Positions 23,011-34,234 of a stretch of DNA of 64,000 nucleotides are shown here, in pieces. Within the stretch, counting starts at the first letter, position 1, and the number at the start of each line of letters is the position of its first letter. Location: assembly GCA_037892935.1 (NCBI GenBank), contig JAYXKI010000001.1, positions 3,348,001 through 3,412,000 of the forward strand, written 5' to 3'. The translations under genes and the position numbers were made by a program. The notes under the pieces were generated by a model. It saw only the letters and a program-made list of their open reading frames with translations, searched no databases and was not told where the DNA came from. The DNA is from Phlebopus portentosus (Eukaryota; Basidiomycota; Agaricomycetes; Boletales; Boletinellaceae).

Positions 23011-25895
23011 ATGCTTTCTTCATCCTTCCGCCATACTGGTTCTGGTGCTTCCTTCGTGCTCAAACGATACTCTGCGAGCTCGGCCTTGGCTAGATTGACG
23101 GCAAACGGCGGCGATGTTAACCGAATAAAAGGTACCGCGAAACGTCTCATCAAGGGAGCCAAGGAAAGCCGGAATCCAGCATGGCGGCATACCACTGGGA
23201 AGAAGGGCGAGAAGAAACGACTGGAGCAGGATGTCCTAGCGAACAGCGGCCAACGCGACACTCATAAGGAAGCGAATACTTTCGCTCATCGTCCAATGGA
23301 GACCTGGTCGGTGGAGGAGCTCTTGCAATCTCGTAGCACGGTTTTGCAGCCCGGGACATATCTTGAAGTTCGCAGGTAAGTGCTTTCTTCTTAATCCTAT
23401 ACGGAAACTAAACTCGAGATCTCAGGAGTACGGACGCCGTGGACGGTGTTGTTCTTGCGTCGGGAGTAAATAACATCGGGCGCAGTGAAGATGTGATCAG
23501 TATAAGCACACGCGGAGAGGTTTTCGGGCACCGCTCCACTGATGTCATGTTCGCTGTGCCAAACTTCGTCGACAATTTTCTCGTGGAACGTTGCGGAACT
23601 TCTGATACTCACGAGGATGACCACCAGCTTGCGGCGCGACTTCGTGTCCTCCGAGCTGCACGAGAATTTGACCGCGCTGTGGAGAAAGAAATGTATCGCC
23701 TTGGACGGGCAATGCGGGACATATATCCGCAAGTCCGTGCTCGCCATCCTGACGAATGGGAGAATGTAACGACAATGCAAGTTGCCCGGATGCTCAATGC
23801 TACTCCAAATGTGTCGGTCATCACCCTCTTTGCCGTCCATAGACAACTCATGGACCGAGTAGATGAGTTTGTCTGCCATCCGACTCGGCATCGCTTTGCC
23901 CACTCCTTTGATGTCCGTCCCCTGTCTCACCTCAAGAATATTGAAGCCGTGAAGCAGATGGTCCGAGAAAACAATCCCATTATCCATTACTTTCATGAAA
24001 AGGCAAAAATTCTCATTGATCGTTCCCGCGAGCTCGCTGCGAGTTCAGCTGGAGAACCGCCAAGCCGTGCGGAAATCTTGGATGTGAAGTTTACTCCGAA
24101 GGAGCAGGAAATTATAACTTTCATCCGACATTCAATTTCGCATGGTCGAAGGATTCAGCAAGATCCTTACGAGGGGATGCTTCCTGCTTTCATCAAGGAC
24201 ACTAACAGATATGACGAAATTATCACAGTCCACGTTGCATTAAGATTCCTACGCGAGATTGGGGTTTTCACACCGTGGGAGGATACGGCATCCAAGGATA
24301 AAGATCTGCGTCTACCTTCAACTACCGGGGACCCGATTATATTCCCAGTCACTGAAGCTACACCTAGTTCTACCGCGCAAAAGAAACCGACGAAAACACC
24401 TGGTCTCCTTACTACAGATGAGCACGCAAGTGTTCGACATGACTTCGGGGACTTGCCTGTATATGTTATCGACGATGCAACTGCAGAGGAATTAGATGAC
24501 GGTGTTTCAATCGAGTCAGTCCCAGGTGAACCTGACTCCGCATGGGTTCACATTCATGTGGCCGATCCAACCGCTATCATTCCGATCACTCATCCACTGG
24601 CACAAGAGATGCAAAAGCGCACAGAAACCATATACTTTGGACATCAGACCTATCCCATGCTTCCAGACGACGTTGCAAAGCTGTGCGACATGGGCCGCGC
24701 TGTCGCGTCTAACTCTGGCCAGAATGTCTTGACGTTCAGCGCAAAAGTTGGGCCGGATGGTCAGATTCTGGACTACAAAGTGCGTGTGGGGCGCGTGCGT
24801 AACGTTCATAAAATTAGGTACGATGACGCAAGCGCGATTCTGCTGGATCGGACAGATGCTATTCGGTTCACTCCGTTTGAACCGGAGCTATCAGAATTGG
24901 ATGGGGTCGACTCTTCATATGTCCTACCTCATGCCGGGGATTTGAGACGTCTCTTCGGAGTAACACGTCGTCTAATAGAGGATCGTTTGAGAAAGGGTAT
25001 CTTCGCCTTTTCGTTCAATTACCCGGAGGTTGAATTCCTTGATAAACCGGTCTTGCGGAACCCTCCGCATGTAGTGCATCCGATTTTATACCGCGGCTAT
25101 CCTAGGCTGCGATATCATACAGCGATTGGTCAAGCCTGTGAACTAGGAGCTCGCTCTCTAGTCGCAGAATGCATGAAGGTGGCGAGCCGCGTCGCGTCAA
25201 GATTCTGTCTCGACCATAACATAGCTGCCATAAGGCGTGGAATGGCTAATATTGAGATAGACGAGGCCAAGCTGTCTCGTATCCTCGCTGCTCGGGATGA
25301 GAATGGATATGTTAACGTCGATCTTTTGGCACAAATTGGCATCACACTGCCGCTCGGCGAGAGTTCGGTGAATCCAATAGGTCATTGGCTTCTTGGCATT
25401 CCGGAAGGGGAGGGCTACGTGCGGGTTACTTCACCTTTACGACGTGCGGAGGACATGGTCGCGCATTGGCAAATCAAGAGCGCACTTCTACCAGACGGCG
25501 GTGCTCCACCTCCGATCGATGAAGACGAGATGAAGCGTGTACTCGAGAACATGAGCGGACCAAAGCAGACGCTCAAGAAAGCGTATCGTGCTCATGCACG
25601 CCAATGGTCACATACGTACATCGAACGCTTCATGGTGGAACAACGGAAGGCAGGCACTTGGTATTTGGAATCCAATCCCCTGTTTCGTATGGAGGGATAC
25701 GTTCTTGGGCTTCCGATCCACAACTATGTGAGGTGGTCGCAGTATCAGGATGTTTATATACCCAAGCTCGGCATAAGTGCAGTATTGCCAGCAAAGTATG
25801 GCGATGCGATACCGATCGGTTCTCAGATCAAAGTCAACGCGAAGAATATTTTCCAGTACGATCTGAACCAGATCTTAGAATTGGAATTAGCTTAG
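23011..25895 (+). CDS. DSS1: Mitochondrial 3'-5' exoribonuclease Dss1-like (RNB family)
   Basis: RNase II/RNB enzyme of about 944 residues, two exons with one 50-nt intron near 23375. The N-terminus (MLSSSFRHTGSGASFVLKRY) looks like a mitochondrial presequence. The RNB catalytic centre reads VYVIDDATAEELDDGVSIE, with the acidic metal ligands, then WVHIHVADPTAII, TETIYFGHQTYPMLPDDVAK, MGRAVASNSGQNVLTFSAKV and, near the C-terminus, VRVTSPLRRAEDMVAHWQIK. In yeast, Dss1 pairs with helicase Suv3 to form the mitochondrial degradosome. The long N-terminal region without typical cold-shock domains, the presequence and the length favour Dss1 over the cytosolic Dis3 or Ssd1 proteins. Confidence 0.92.
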
Positions 25896-26570
25896 ACATC
25901 TTCGTATAACCTTCACACACGATCCTAATTGCGAATTGATATTTCAATAACTTATCACTTTTATCAACTCTTCCTCAATTCCAGTTCTACACTAACTCCC
26001 TGCATCACATACCTAGCTTTGCGCACCCCATAAACCTCGTCGTCGTCCAAAATAAAATAGAATATAAACCGCATGCAGTCTCGTACAATAGAAACATGTT
26101 ACGTTCGCACTCGCTTAAATTACACCTGGTAACCATAAGCGCAAACGTTATGGGTCCAAATATAGAAACAAAAAGGACTGGTGTGCTTAAAAGTAGTAGA
26201 TAAGTAAGTGGGTCGAGAGCTTATTGTACGCGGGGTGGGTAGATAAGGGATAAAGACGGTGGACTTGACCTGTGAACTGTAGTAAGAGGACACAAGAAAC
26301 GATGGGCCGATTTGAAGAATATCAAGTGACATCAATGAAGAGTCCTTTTGTTGCCGCCAGCAGATGAACAGGTGTTGAAGAGATGGAGGAGAGGCTGCAG
26401 TAACTAGTACATAGATCGGTCTAATTGACTGATGACTAGTCAATGCTCATGCGATTTGGATTGGTGCCCAATGGATACGATCGGTTGTGACCGTGCCCAA
26501 ACTTTGTTCCGTTTCGTCGCAATGAGTTCGAACGACCCGAGTTCTTATTCACTGATGAGGGTCATGCATT
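25896..26570. other. Intergenic, convergent gene ends
   Basis: 675 bases between DSS1 and the UPF0658 gene. I see no coding motif, repeat or RNA structure. A minus-strand open frame of 107 codons (26120-26443) has the composition of random sequence. Confidence 0.55.
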
Positions 26571-28153
26571 TTAAGCCATCCAGCCGAAACCAGGATGAGA
26601 GCAGAACGCACTGTGATATTTGAGTCCTCCACCAAAGTTGCGCATAACGAGGAATGCCACAACCACCGTGATTATGAGCAAGATGATCGCAATGACAGCT
26701 GAATAGGTGAACCAAAGAGTAAGACTCAATGAACACATACAAAACTAAGCAAGACTTACCGAAAACTGTCAATGTCTTCCTGATTTCTTCAATGCCGTCT
26801 AGTTGGTATATTCTGAAGAGCTACACATAAAGCAAGACGGTAAGTGACGAAGATTGCGAGCTATTTTCCGGAGACGACAAACCTTGTATACAAAGTATAC
26901 CAAAGCCCCTCCACAGCCCAACATAAACGACAGCATCATATAAGTGTTCTCATATCGCGCAGCCAGTATCCCATCGACAAGGACAAGAATCGAAAACGGC
27001 AAAGCCGCGTATGTAACGTAATACTCCCAATCATGATCATGAAGCACCAGTGCAATTAGTTGCACGCAGAAGCCGACGAAGAAGAATACGTCGAACTTCA
27101 TAATACCCACGAAGATCTGATACTGCGCGTACATACGCCTTACTTGACGGTCGGCTCCCAGTCGTTTGTAAACTTTCCACCCGAACTCTTGCCAGATTTT
27201 CCAACCGAGCGCGATGTACGCTATTTCGGCAACTGAAATTACGATTGGAATGATTGTAGTGAGGACGTTGACAGGTATGCTTGATATTCCGGTATCAACG
27301 TTGATGGCCGCAACCGAACTACGGATTTCAGAAATCTGAATGACTGCGTAGATGAGGAACAGGGCGTTGAAAATGCTGAATTTAACATTAAGAGGTAAGA
27401 CGAGAATAGACATCGACAGATAAGAAGGCACGAACGTCAAGAACAAGAACTGGAGAGTGTTCCGCGCATGAACGGCGTCCATTGCCATAGCAAGCTGGAA
27501 CACGCTGAATTGACGTGAGTCAAACGGATATGCCTCTCGGGAGACAATAACGACTCACTGAGCGAAGCAGAAGATTCCCAGGTACACTGGTAATCGTTGA
27601 GTGCTCAGATCGCTCGTATCCGAGAAGTCCTTGATTCGAAGATAGAGATCCGCTTCGATGGTGATGTCGATTATTGTCTCAAGGAGAACCGTTAGTACAT
27701 AGAACCGGCATGCCACGGAATCAGGTAAAATCTAGTGGGAAGATTGAGCCGGAAAACACAAGCGTTGTGAACATTAGCACGAGCCTTTTGGAAGAAGCTA
27801 CGTGTATCCGTCTTCACGGTTTCTTTCGGAGCATTGAGATAGCAGTCAGAGGCAACAGCGCCTCCACCACCGCCATGCCCGTCTGATTGACCTTCCCATG
27901 AGTTCTGTTTTGGACCGAAAGGGGGGTAGAGCGGGGGCGGGGGCGTTCTCTCATGTGATGGCGGATAAGCAGAATTCACAGAAAAAGAAGACTGCTTCGG
28001 CAGCGGAACGGCGGTGGTAGTGTAGGAGTCGATAATATCGTCCTCGGCTGGCGGTTTGAAATCGTCTAGTCCATTCCAATCTGGACGAGAGGGGTAGGGA
28101 GGGAGGTGGTTTGAAGAATCGTTTGCTGCGTATATATTCCTCTGGGAAGCCAT
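26571..28153 (-). CDS. UPF0658-type Golgi membrane protein
   Basis: A polytopic membrane protein of about 440 residues from five exons. The cytosolic N-terminus is Pro/Ser-rich (MASQRNIYAANDSSNHLPPY). It is followed by LPVYLGIFCFAQ, FQLAMAMDAVHARNTLQFLF, and helices such as FLTFVPSYLSMSILVLPLNV, IFNALFLIYAVIQISEIRSS, VLTTIIPIVISVAEIAYIAL, FDVFFFVGFCVQLIALVLHD and YVTYAALPFSILVLVDGILA. The final exon adds one more span (AIILLIITVVVAFLVMRNFG) and ends in FGWMA. The DAVHARNT motif and helix layout match fungal UPF0658 proteins, located to the Golgi in fission yeast. The molecular function is unknown. The start at 28153 precedes the whole N-terminal tail. Confidence 0.8.
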
Positions 28154-28545
28154 CGTTGCTGAAATGACTGGCCACCTATCGACTCTGAAAACGATTGGAA
28201 CGTGTCGTCCTGCGATACTTTGAGCAATAGATGCAAAGAGTGTGAGGAGAAGTTGGAAAGAACGACGACGAGAGAGAGGGCTGATGGCTGGCAGGAAGGC
28301 GGTGAGTGTCGTTAAAAGAGGCGAATATATTATTCGCGTGTAGTAAGTTACGGGGTACTGTCAGCCGCACGTGACACAATATATCTTCTCACTGCGAACG
28401 TTCGGTCCCCGTATCACTCTGTTCCTCCACTTCATCCTCGCCCGCCGCTTCTATCGCGACCGTGTCGGTAATCAGTGCTTAAAACTCCTATTCTAGTCAC
28501 TCCTTCTTCCTACAAGTCATCCTCGATTCTTTACTGTACTTGAAG
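28154..28545. promoter_or_regulatory. Divergent promoter with C/T-rich leader
   Basis: 392 bases between the UPF0658 gene and the small membrane protein gene. Bases 28400-28545 are strongly C/T-rich on the plus strand, the usual form of a core promoter and leader in filamentous fungi. CACGTGACAC lies at 28368. Confidence 0.5.
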
Positions 28546-29005
28546 ATGTCTGCCGCACAAACTCCCAAAGGACTCTTCAGCGCCAAGCCTGCCGGCTGGA
28601 AAAAGCCCGGCCAGCCAGGCTCGCCCAATCTAGATGCTGCCGAGAAAGCCCAAGCTCCTCAGAGAATCACTGCTGATGGTCCTGAAAAGCCCAAGAAGAG
28701 CTGCACTCCTCAGAAGATCGCTTTCCGTACTTTCATCCAACCCTACAAGAAACGTTACGCTTCCTGCAAAGGTGAATGACTATCCTTCTCCATCTCATAT
28801 TTTCGCATATAAAATCATCTTCCTTCTAGTCATTGCCATCATCGTCACTGCGATCGTGATGGTCGTCCTCATCATCGTCCTGCTACTTTTCTGTGGTGTC
28901 TTTCAAGAAGCCAAAGAACGTGCCGAAAGTCATGCTATCGGCGAAGTGCTCCAAGACTACTCGCTGTCTCACACACCTCACTCCACGGCTACTATCTCCA
29001 ATTAG
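28546..29005 (+). CDS. Small single-span membrane protein, unknown function
   Basis: Two exons joined by a 58-nt intron give about 133 residues. The N-terminal half is basic and Pro/Lys-rich (MSAAQTPKGLFSAKPAGWKK). Then comes one very hydrophobic helix (VIAIIVTAIVMVVLIIVLLL) and a short tail ending in STATISN. The intron is needed: exon 1 runs into a stop otherwise, and the splice restores the helix in frame. There is no signal peptide, so it is probably inserted with the basic side in the cytosol. I do not recognise a family. A strong C/T-rich leader and divergent neighbour argue for a real expressed gene. Confidence 0.65.
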
Positions 29006-29439
29006 ACTTGTGCAACTTCCACTCTACATGATTGGCTACTCTTGCTTTCGGGACTGGACTACAACATGATCTTGGCTTAGACCTTTCGTTCTTTCTGTGC
29101 TTCTGCGGGCTACTTGCGTCTCAAACGCCTGCTACTATGGACTATACCATTATACCTATTTGCTATCTACTACAGTATACCTTGGCTCTTTGCTGTAACT
29201 ATCCTTCGTGTCCAATTCGCAAGAATCACTCGGTCACTATTCTGTTTGTATGCACAATGAAATATATAGTATCGATTCGATATTACCCAAATGTGATTTT
29301 CAATGTTGACGTTAGCGCGTATGATATGCTCAGTTGTAAATGTAAGATTGCTCAGTCATCCAGCTAGGATTTAACGCCGTAATCTCCGACAGCCTTCTCG
29401 TAAACTATTGAGGCTGAGAAGATCATGCTCCGAGTACTG
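29006..29439. other. Intergenic, convergent gene ends
   Basis: 434 bases with T-rich sequence that look like a 3' untranslated region. A plus-strand open frame (29032-29367) has no start context or motif. Confidence 0.5.
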
Positions 29440-30560
29440 CTATAGCAGCCGTAGTTTTCCTGTTACCTGATTTACAAGTCTGCTTGGCCCTAGAACAACA
29501 TAAATTCCAGGTCATGAGGTGAGAGAGACACTGCTTACCAGGACCAATCCCAACAACAGTACGAGAGCCCGCCGCAATCTGCGTCCTGCCACTGTGCCGA
29601 TGTTCAGAAAAACAGTGCGGTAAGGATTTCATAGCGACTCACGCATCATGTATTGAACGTGCGCATAGATTTAAGCTACGCGCCATGGCTTCTAGCGTAT
29701 CGAGCTCTTCCTCATTTTCCGCACGTAACGTTACCTTGCTCTGCCTGTACCGAGCATGCCGAGTAAGGGAAGGGGTGGTAATATATTTCTGATAAGCCGG
29801 GGCATAGTCATTTATGCACGATTAAGGGTGCTTACCCTGTTCTTTCCCAACGCCGCAAGAGCTTCAAAGGACACGTGAGTCAATACGTACGAGATAAAAT
29901 GGAAGAATAGGATGCCTACAACGGGGTTGGACTTGTTGAGGGACTTGTAGCACGCTAATGTAGCGTGGCTAGTTGAATGAAGGCACTCCTTCTTGTCAGT
30001 AACGTATCTTTGAACGCTTGATTCGTGGACCACTCACGAACATCTAGAGGATTAGCAAGTTATCTCGTCAGTATTACGCAGGTGCAACGTGTTTCCGAGG
30101 AGATTGTGGAGAGGGTTATAAAGAGGCGACTTACTGCGCCGCTATCTTGCCAGACGACATTCCGAGATCCGTACGTACAATGAGCGCCTGGTTGTAGAAT
30201 TTAATTTTAATATAGCTCAGCTAGGAATCAGCTAGGTCAAATATGAGCCTATGCTCTCACAAGTTTGCAGTCTTCAAGTAAGCCAGCCTTCACAGATGCA
30301 AGATCTTCACCCGGCGATGCGTCCGAAGCGTCTGAGTCCGAGTCCGCACCTAAGGCCTTTTCGCCGCTAGATGGCCGACCTTGACCATTACTCTTTGATT
30401 GCCTGCCGGAGCTTGCTGCCAGTGCCTTGACTGCCCAGCGCGTGCCAGCCCAATAGCCGACGGCGAGTGAGACTGTCACAAGTGCGGCGTACGATGCAGC
30501 TGGAATGCGATGAGTGTTGTTGAGTTGGCGTGCCAGTGTTTACTCACCGGTACTGGCCAT
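29440..30560 (-). CDS. PTH2: Peptidyl-tRNA hydrolase 2, copy A
   Basis: Releases tRNA from stalled peptidyl-tRNA. Eight coding exons. An N-terminal helix (ASYAALVTVSLAVGYWAGTR) and acidic linker resemble the membrane anchor of human PTH2. The hydrolase domain reads CKL, ALIVRTDLGMSSGKIAAQ, CSHATLACYKSLNKSNPV, LLRRWERTG, LDTLEAMARSLNLCARSIHD, AGRTQIAAGSRTVVGIGPG, and ends in QVTGKLRLL. The conserved Lys of GKxAAQ, the His of SHA and the Asp/Thr of DAGRT are present. The A-TGT-TC codons of QCSHA lie on a 6-nt microexon at 30038-30043, between introns of 91 and 69 nt; skipping it would delete Cys-Ser from the active-site helix. A second copy lies at 43949-45104. Confidence 0.93.
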
Positions 30561-31300
30561 GTGTATATAAAAGATTAGCTTGACGGTAACGAATAAAATA
30601 AAGGGAGCGGTGAAGAAAACGTGACTTGAACGCGTCGCGACCTTCCCTGAACTTTATTCCGTTTCTGGCAGTGATCATCGTTTTCGTTCCGGACGCGACT
30701 TGCTGAACTGAACATGACCTCAATAGCTTCCATAGTTAATCCTCGTCGCGAACATAGCAATTCCGCTTAGAGCTGACATTGATTTAAGACCGCGGCCGCT
30801 CCGAGACTATGCGGAACACAGCCTTCCACTTTTCTTCAGAACCTCTGCTGCAAAACGCCACTCTTCAGTGGATATCGACGCAGATAATCTCATCCCGTCT
30901 TCTTCCCAACCTACTCGCAATGCCTGGTGACTCTTTCATTACTATTTCATCTAACCCTGAAGTTTATCCCCGCGTTTCACCTTCCTGCTCCCGAGGTCGG
31001 AATCTCTGGGTTGAGTGCCGAGGGGTAAACTTACAATACATTCCGCTTGTTGCGAGTGTCCGAAAGGTCCAGAACAAATCAGCGTAGCGGAAAAAAACCG
31101 ACCTTGGGTTCACCTCGTGTTTGGTCTTCGGCTGTCGCTCCGCACTGACGCTCGGACCTTCATCTAACCTCGATTACTTGTTGAAGTTCTTCTCAAACCG
31201 ATCCGACGACGCGTCATGCTCTATGAATGACTACACATTGTTATGTCCGAACCGCTGTCTAATAAAACTCATGGATCAGGCTTGAAGCACGTTCACTCTC
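30561..31300. other. Divergent promoter region, PTH2-A and MFS transporter
   Basis: 740 bases. A plus-strand open frame of 92 codons at 30809-31087 begins MRNTAFHFSSEPLLQNATLQ. It could be a small gene or a leader frame, but no motif or splice signal supports it. Nothing else seen. Confidence 0.45.
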
Positions 31301-33954
31301 ATGTCTCCCCCTGATCTTGAAGCTTCTAATAGCCTTATGGCTCCTTTGATCCAGGATTGCGCGTCTCCTAGCTGCGGACGAGTATGTTCTTCACCGGACG
31401 AGATAAGAGCGTTGGCGCTTCCGCGACGTCAAGACGTAAGATTTGATTTGAGAAATATACCTTTGTTTTCGCTGACGTACAATCTCAGAGCTCAATTGTC
31501 AACAATCCGACCATCCCTAGTCCATTGCACTTGCGAGAGCATCGTCCTGCTTCATCTCTCTCTTTGCTAGGGCCATCTTCCTCACAGGAAGACCATGCTT
31601 CTGCGACTTCTACGACAGACGCCCGGTCCACTTCACCAAACTCGGCGGAACTTCAAGGTCACGAAGCACCATCGAAAACACCCGATCAGTTCTGGTTTAG
31701 ATGTTATGCCGCATTTTTTGCCCTGTTTACAGCTGGATGGGCTGACGGTTGTGAGTTTCTCCGCTAAGTGAAGCAGATTTTGGGGGACTCATAATCTTCG
31801 AATGTTTTGTCTAGTAACCGGGACGATTCTTCCTCGTATGTCAAGCTGTTGTCGAATGCTTTCTTCGTACATAATTTGAACTTGCGTCTCAGACATTAAG
31901 AATGATTTTAATCTAAGTTATATGTTGTCGTCCCTTCTTTTCGTAACCAGCACCCTTGGGTAAGTTTTCAAGTTTATTTCACGGCTCTTTAAACTAACGA
32001 AGCCTTTGACACTGTAGTTTCGCCCTTGGTGTCATCATGATTGAACAAGTCATGTGTCTTTTGGGTAGACTTCAATTAACTTGGAATGAATTTCCGTCGT
32101 CGCCGAGCTCTTGGTACGTCCGAGGTACACGTAAAAAGACGCGAGTGCCTTCTCCCGCTTTCACCGAGAAAGATACAACGGGAGATAAGAAATATTTGCC
32201 AGCCCGCGCTCGTTTCCGCATTCTGGTCATAGCAAGTATACTCCATGCAAGTTTCTTCATACTTATGGGTACCGCCACTGGATTGTCGAACGTTTTAATT
32301 GCCTATTTCGTTGCTTCTCTTGGAAAGGCTTTTTTAAATGGTACGTATTCCCACGGGCATGTAGAGGTCAATACTCACCAGATAAGCTCTTCTAGGTACC
32401 GTGTAAGCAACTTTGCACGTCCTCTAAAGCGACTGATAATTAATCTTAAAAATAGGAACGCATACGTTACGATCAGTCCAAAACGACCTCTAGGGCAGTT
32501 GTACGCATGTAATTGTGAGTATAGACTATTGACATTTCACGTTTTCTGTCTAACAAGGGGATTTCGTATGACAGCTGTCGGTGCATTCGCAGCTCCGTTG
32601 GTGTGCCAGACCTTGCTTGCAAGGGATATCCCGTGGTCGCATTTCTATCTCGGTTCCCTGGTACTTTCCGCGATTAATACTACTCTTCTTGTTCTCGCCT
32701 TCCGCCCTACTCGGAACGACAGCATCGAGGAGAGATATAGCGTCTCCGGTGGAACACATGTTGACACTCAATCCAATTGTATTCCTGCGGACCTTACCGA
32801 GGTAGAGAGCCAGATTGTGGACCGTGCTGACACGGCACTCAGCGAAAAGTCCCTGGACTCATCGAGCACCTCATCGTCACCGCCGTCCTTGACCGGGATA
32901 AGGAGCCGGTCTTGTATGCTCACCGAATTATATTGCTATTCAACCTTCTGAATATCTTTTAGGTTTACGGCTAATGCTGAGACTGCGTTATGTATGGGCC
33001 TTTTCCTTTTTCATGTCGATTTATAGCGGAAGGTACGGCTTTCAATTACCCTCCCGTTTACCCATGTTCATGTTCAATACAGTGAAACATCTACACAGGG
33101 CTACGTGAGTTGTCTCCGACGAACGCGGTACAGAACTCAATCTGAACTAGTTTAACAGATGGCCACTTATCTTTTGGCGGTCAGGGCGAGTAGATCAAAT
33201 TATGCCACCAACTTTTCTTCCACCTGTTCATCTTGACTTTCCAGAATGCGAATCCAAACACGGTTGGCTACGTCACCAGCGGATTCTGGGGAGGGATGGC
33301 TATTACTCGGTTCATTACCGGCTTTGCGTCCCCATAGTATGTGTTATTGCGTTATTTGAGATGACTGACTCAACCTATGGTGTAAATTCGTAGCCTCAGT
33401 TTTACTCAGCGCAAGCATGCGATTCATATCATTCTCAGTAGGTTTCAAAAGGCTAAAATCGGAAGATTACTGATGATGTCTTATATTCCTATTGATCAGT
33501 CTTCGCTCTCTCGATGCATCTCTGCATCTGGTTCATTAATTCCGTCTTTGCGAACGCCTTTTCGACTGGAGTGATTGGTCTACTCTACGGTCCCGTCTAC
33601 CCAAGTGTACTCGCACTCGCTGTAGACTCATTACCAACTGAAGCGCATATGCTTGGTATGGCTATAATGTGCGCCAGTTTTCTTCCTAGGCTCGTGCACC
33701 TGGCTAATGTATTTTGTCGGTTTGTGTAGTGCTGCCTTTGCTAACCTTGGAAGTTGTGAGTTGAACAAGTTTTGAAGACCCTTACTCCAGTTGTACTGAC
33801 AGGCCCATTCTCTCAAGCCATATTTCCTTTTATTTGCGGTGCTTTATCAAATTTGCAAGGCCCGAAGGTTCTGGTGTATATGACCGTTTCGCAGACCGTA
33901 ACCCTGGTAATCATATGGGCGTTTTTCCCAGCCAAGATGGCTCTCAAAAGTTAA
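31301..33954 (+). CDS. MFS general substrate transporter
   Basis: Major facilitator superfamily protein with about 12 helices from at least 12 exons. After a Ser/Pro-rich cytosolic head come WFRCYAAFFALFTAGWADG, LPHIKNDFNLSYMLSSLLFV, FALGVIMIEQVMCLLGR, ARFRILVIASILHASFFILM, VGAFAAPLVCQTLLARDIPW, LGSLVLSAINTTLLVLAF, NPNTVGYVTSGFWGGMAIT, ANAFSTGVIGLLYGPVYPSV and QAIFPFICGALSNLQGPKVL. A 7-nt microexon at 32396-32402 is needed to read LNGTVNAYVTISPKRPLGQL. The layout resembles yeast Bsc6-like transporters, but the substrate is unknown. Junctions near 32060-32200, 33055-33165 and 33670-33740 are not well resolved; the last lacks a standard donor, so a damaged gene cannot be excluded. Confidence 0.75.
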
Positions 33955-34234
33955 GCTTGAAACTTTCATTTGGCTTTAGGATACGACGTCCAAGTTGCAA
34001 AAGTATATAGTCAGATAGCAGACCGAGTCAGTATATATAACTTCCGTAGAGCATGCAGAGTTCTCGGGACTTCGAATACGCATATGTTAGAACATACATT
34101 GTATAATACATGTAAAATATCAGCCAAGTTGATTATACAACACAGAAAGCAAACCTGGAAAGCCAAAGTGGATTCTAATGGACAACAAAGCAAATCGACA
34201 AGCAGCCAAAATGAATGGAGAAGCAAGCAAGCGC

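Noticed and set aside
26120..26443. Minus-strand open frame of 107 codons after DSS1
   Set aside because: No motif, no splice signals, and composition like random sequence in a convergent intergenic region.
30809..31087. Plus-strand open frame of 92 codons between PTH2-A and the MFS gene
   Set aside because: Starts with an ATG but has no recognisable domain or junction; kept only as a note in the intergenic entry.
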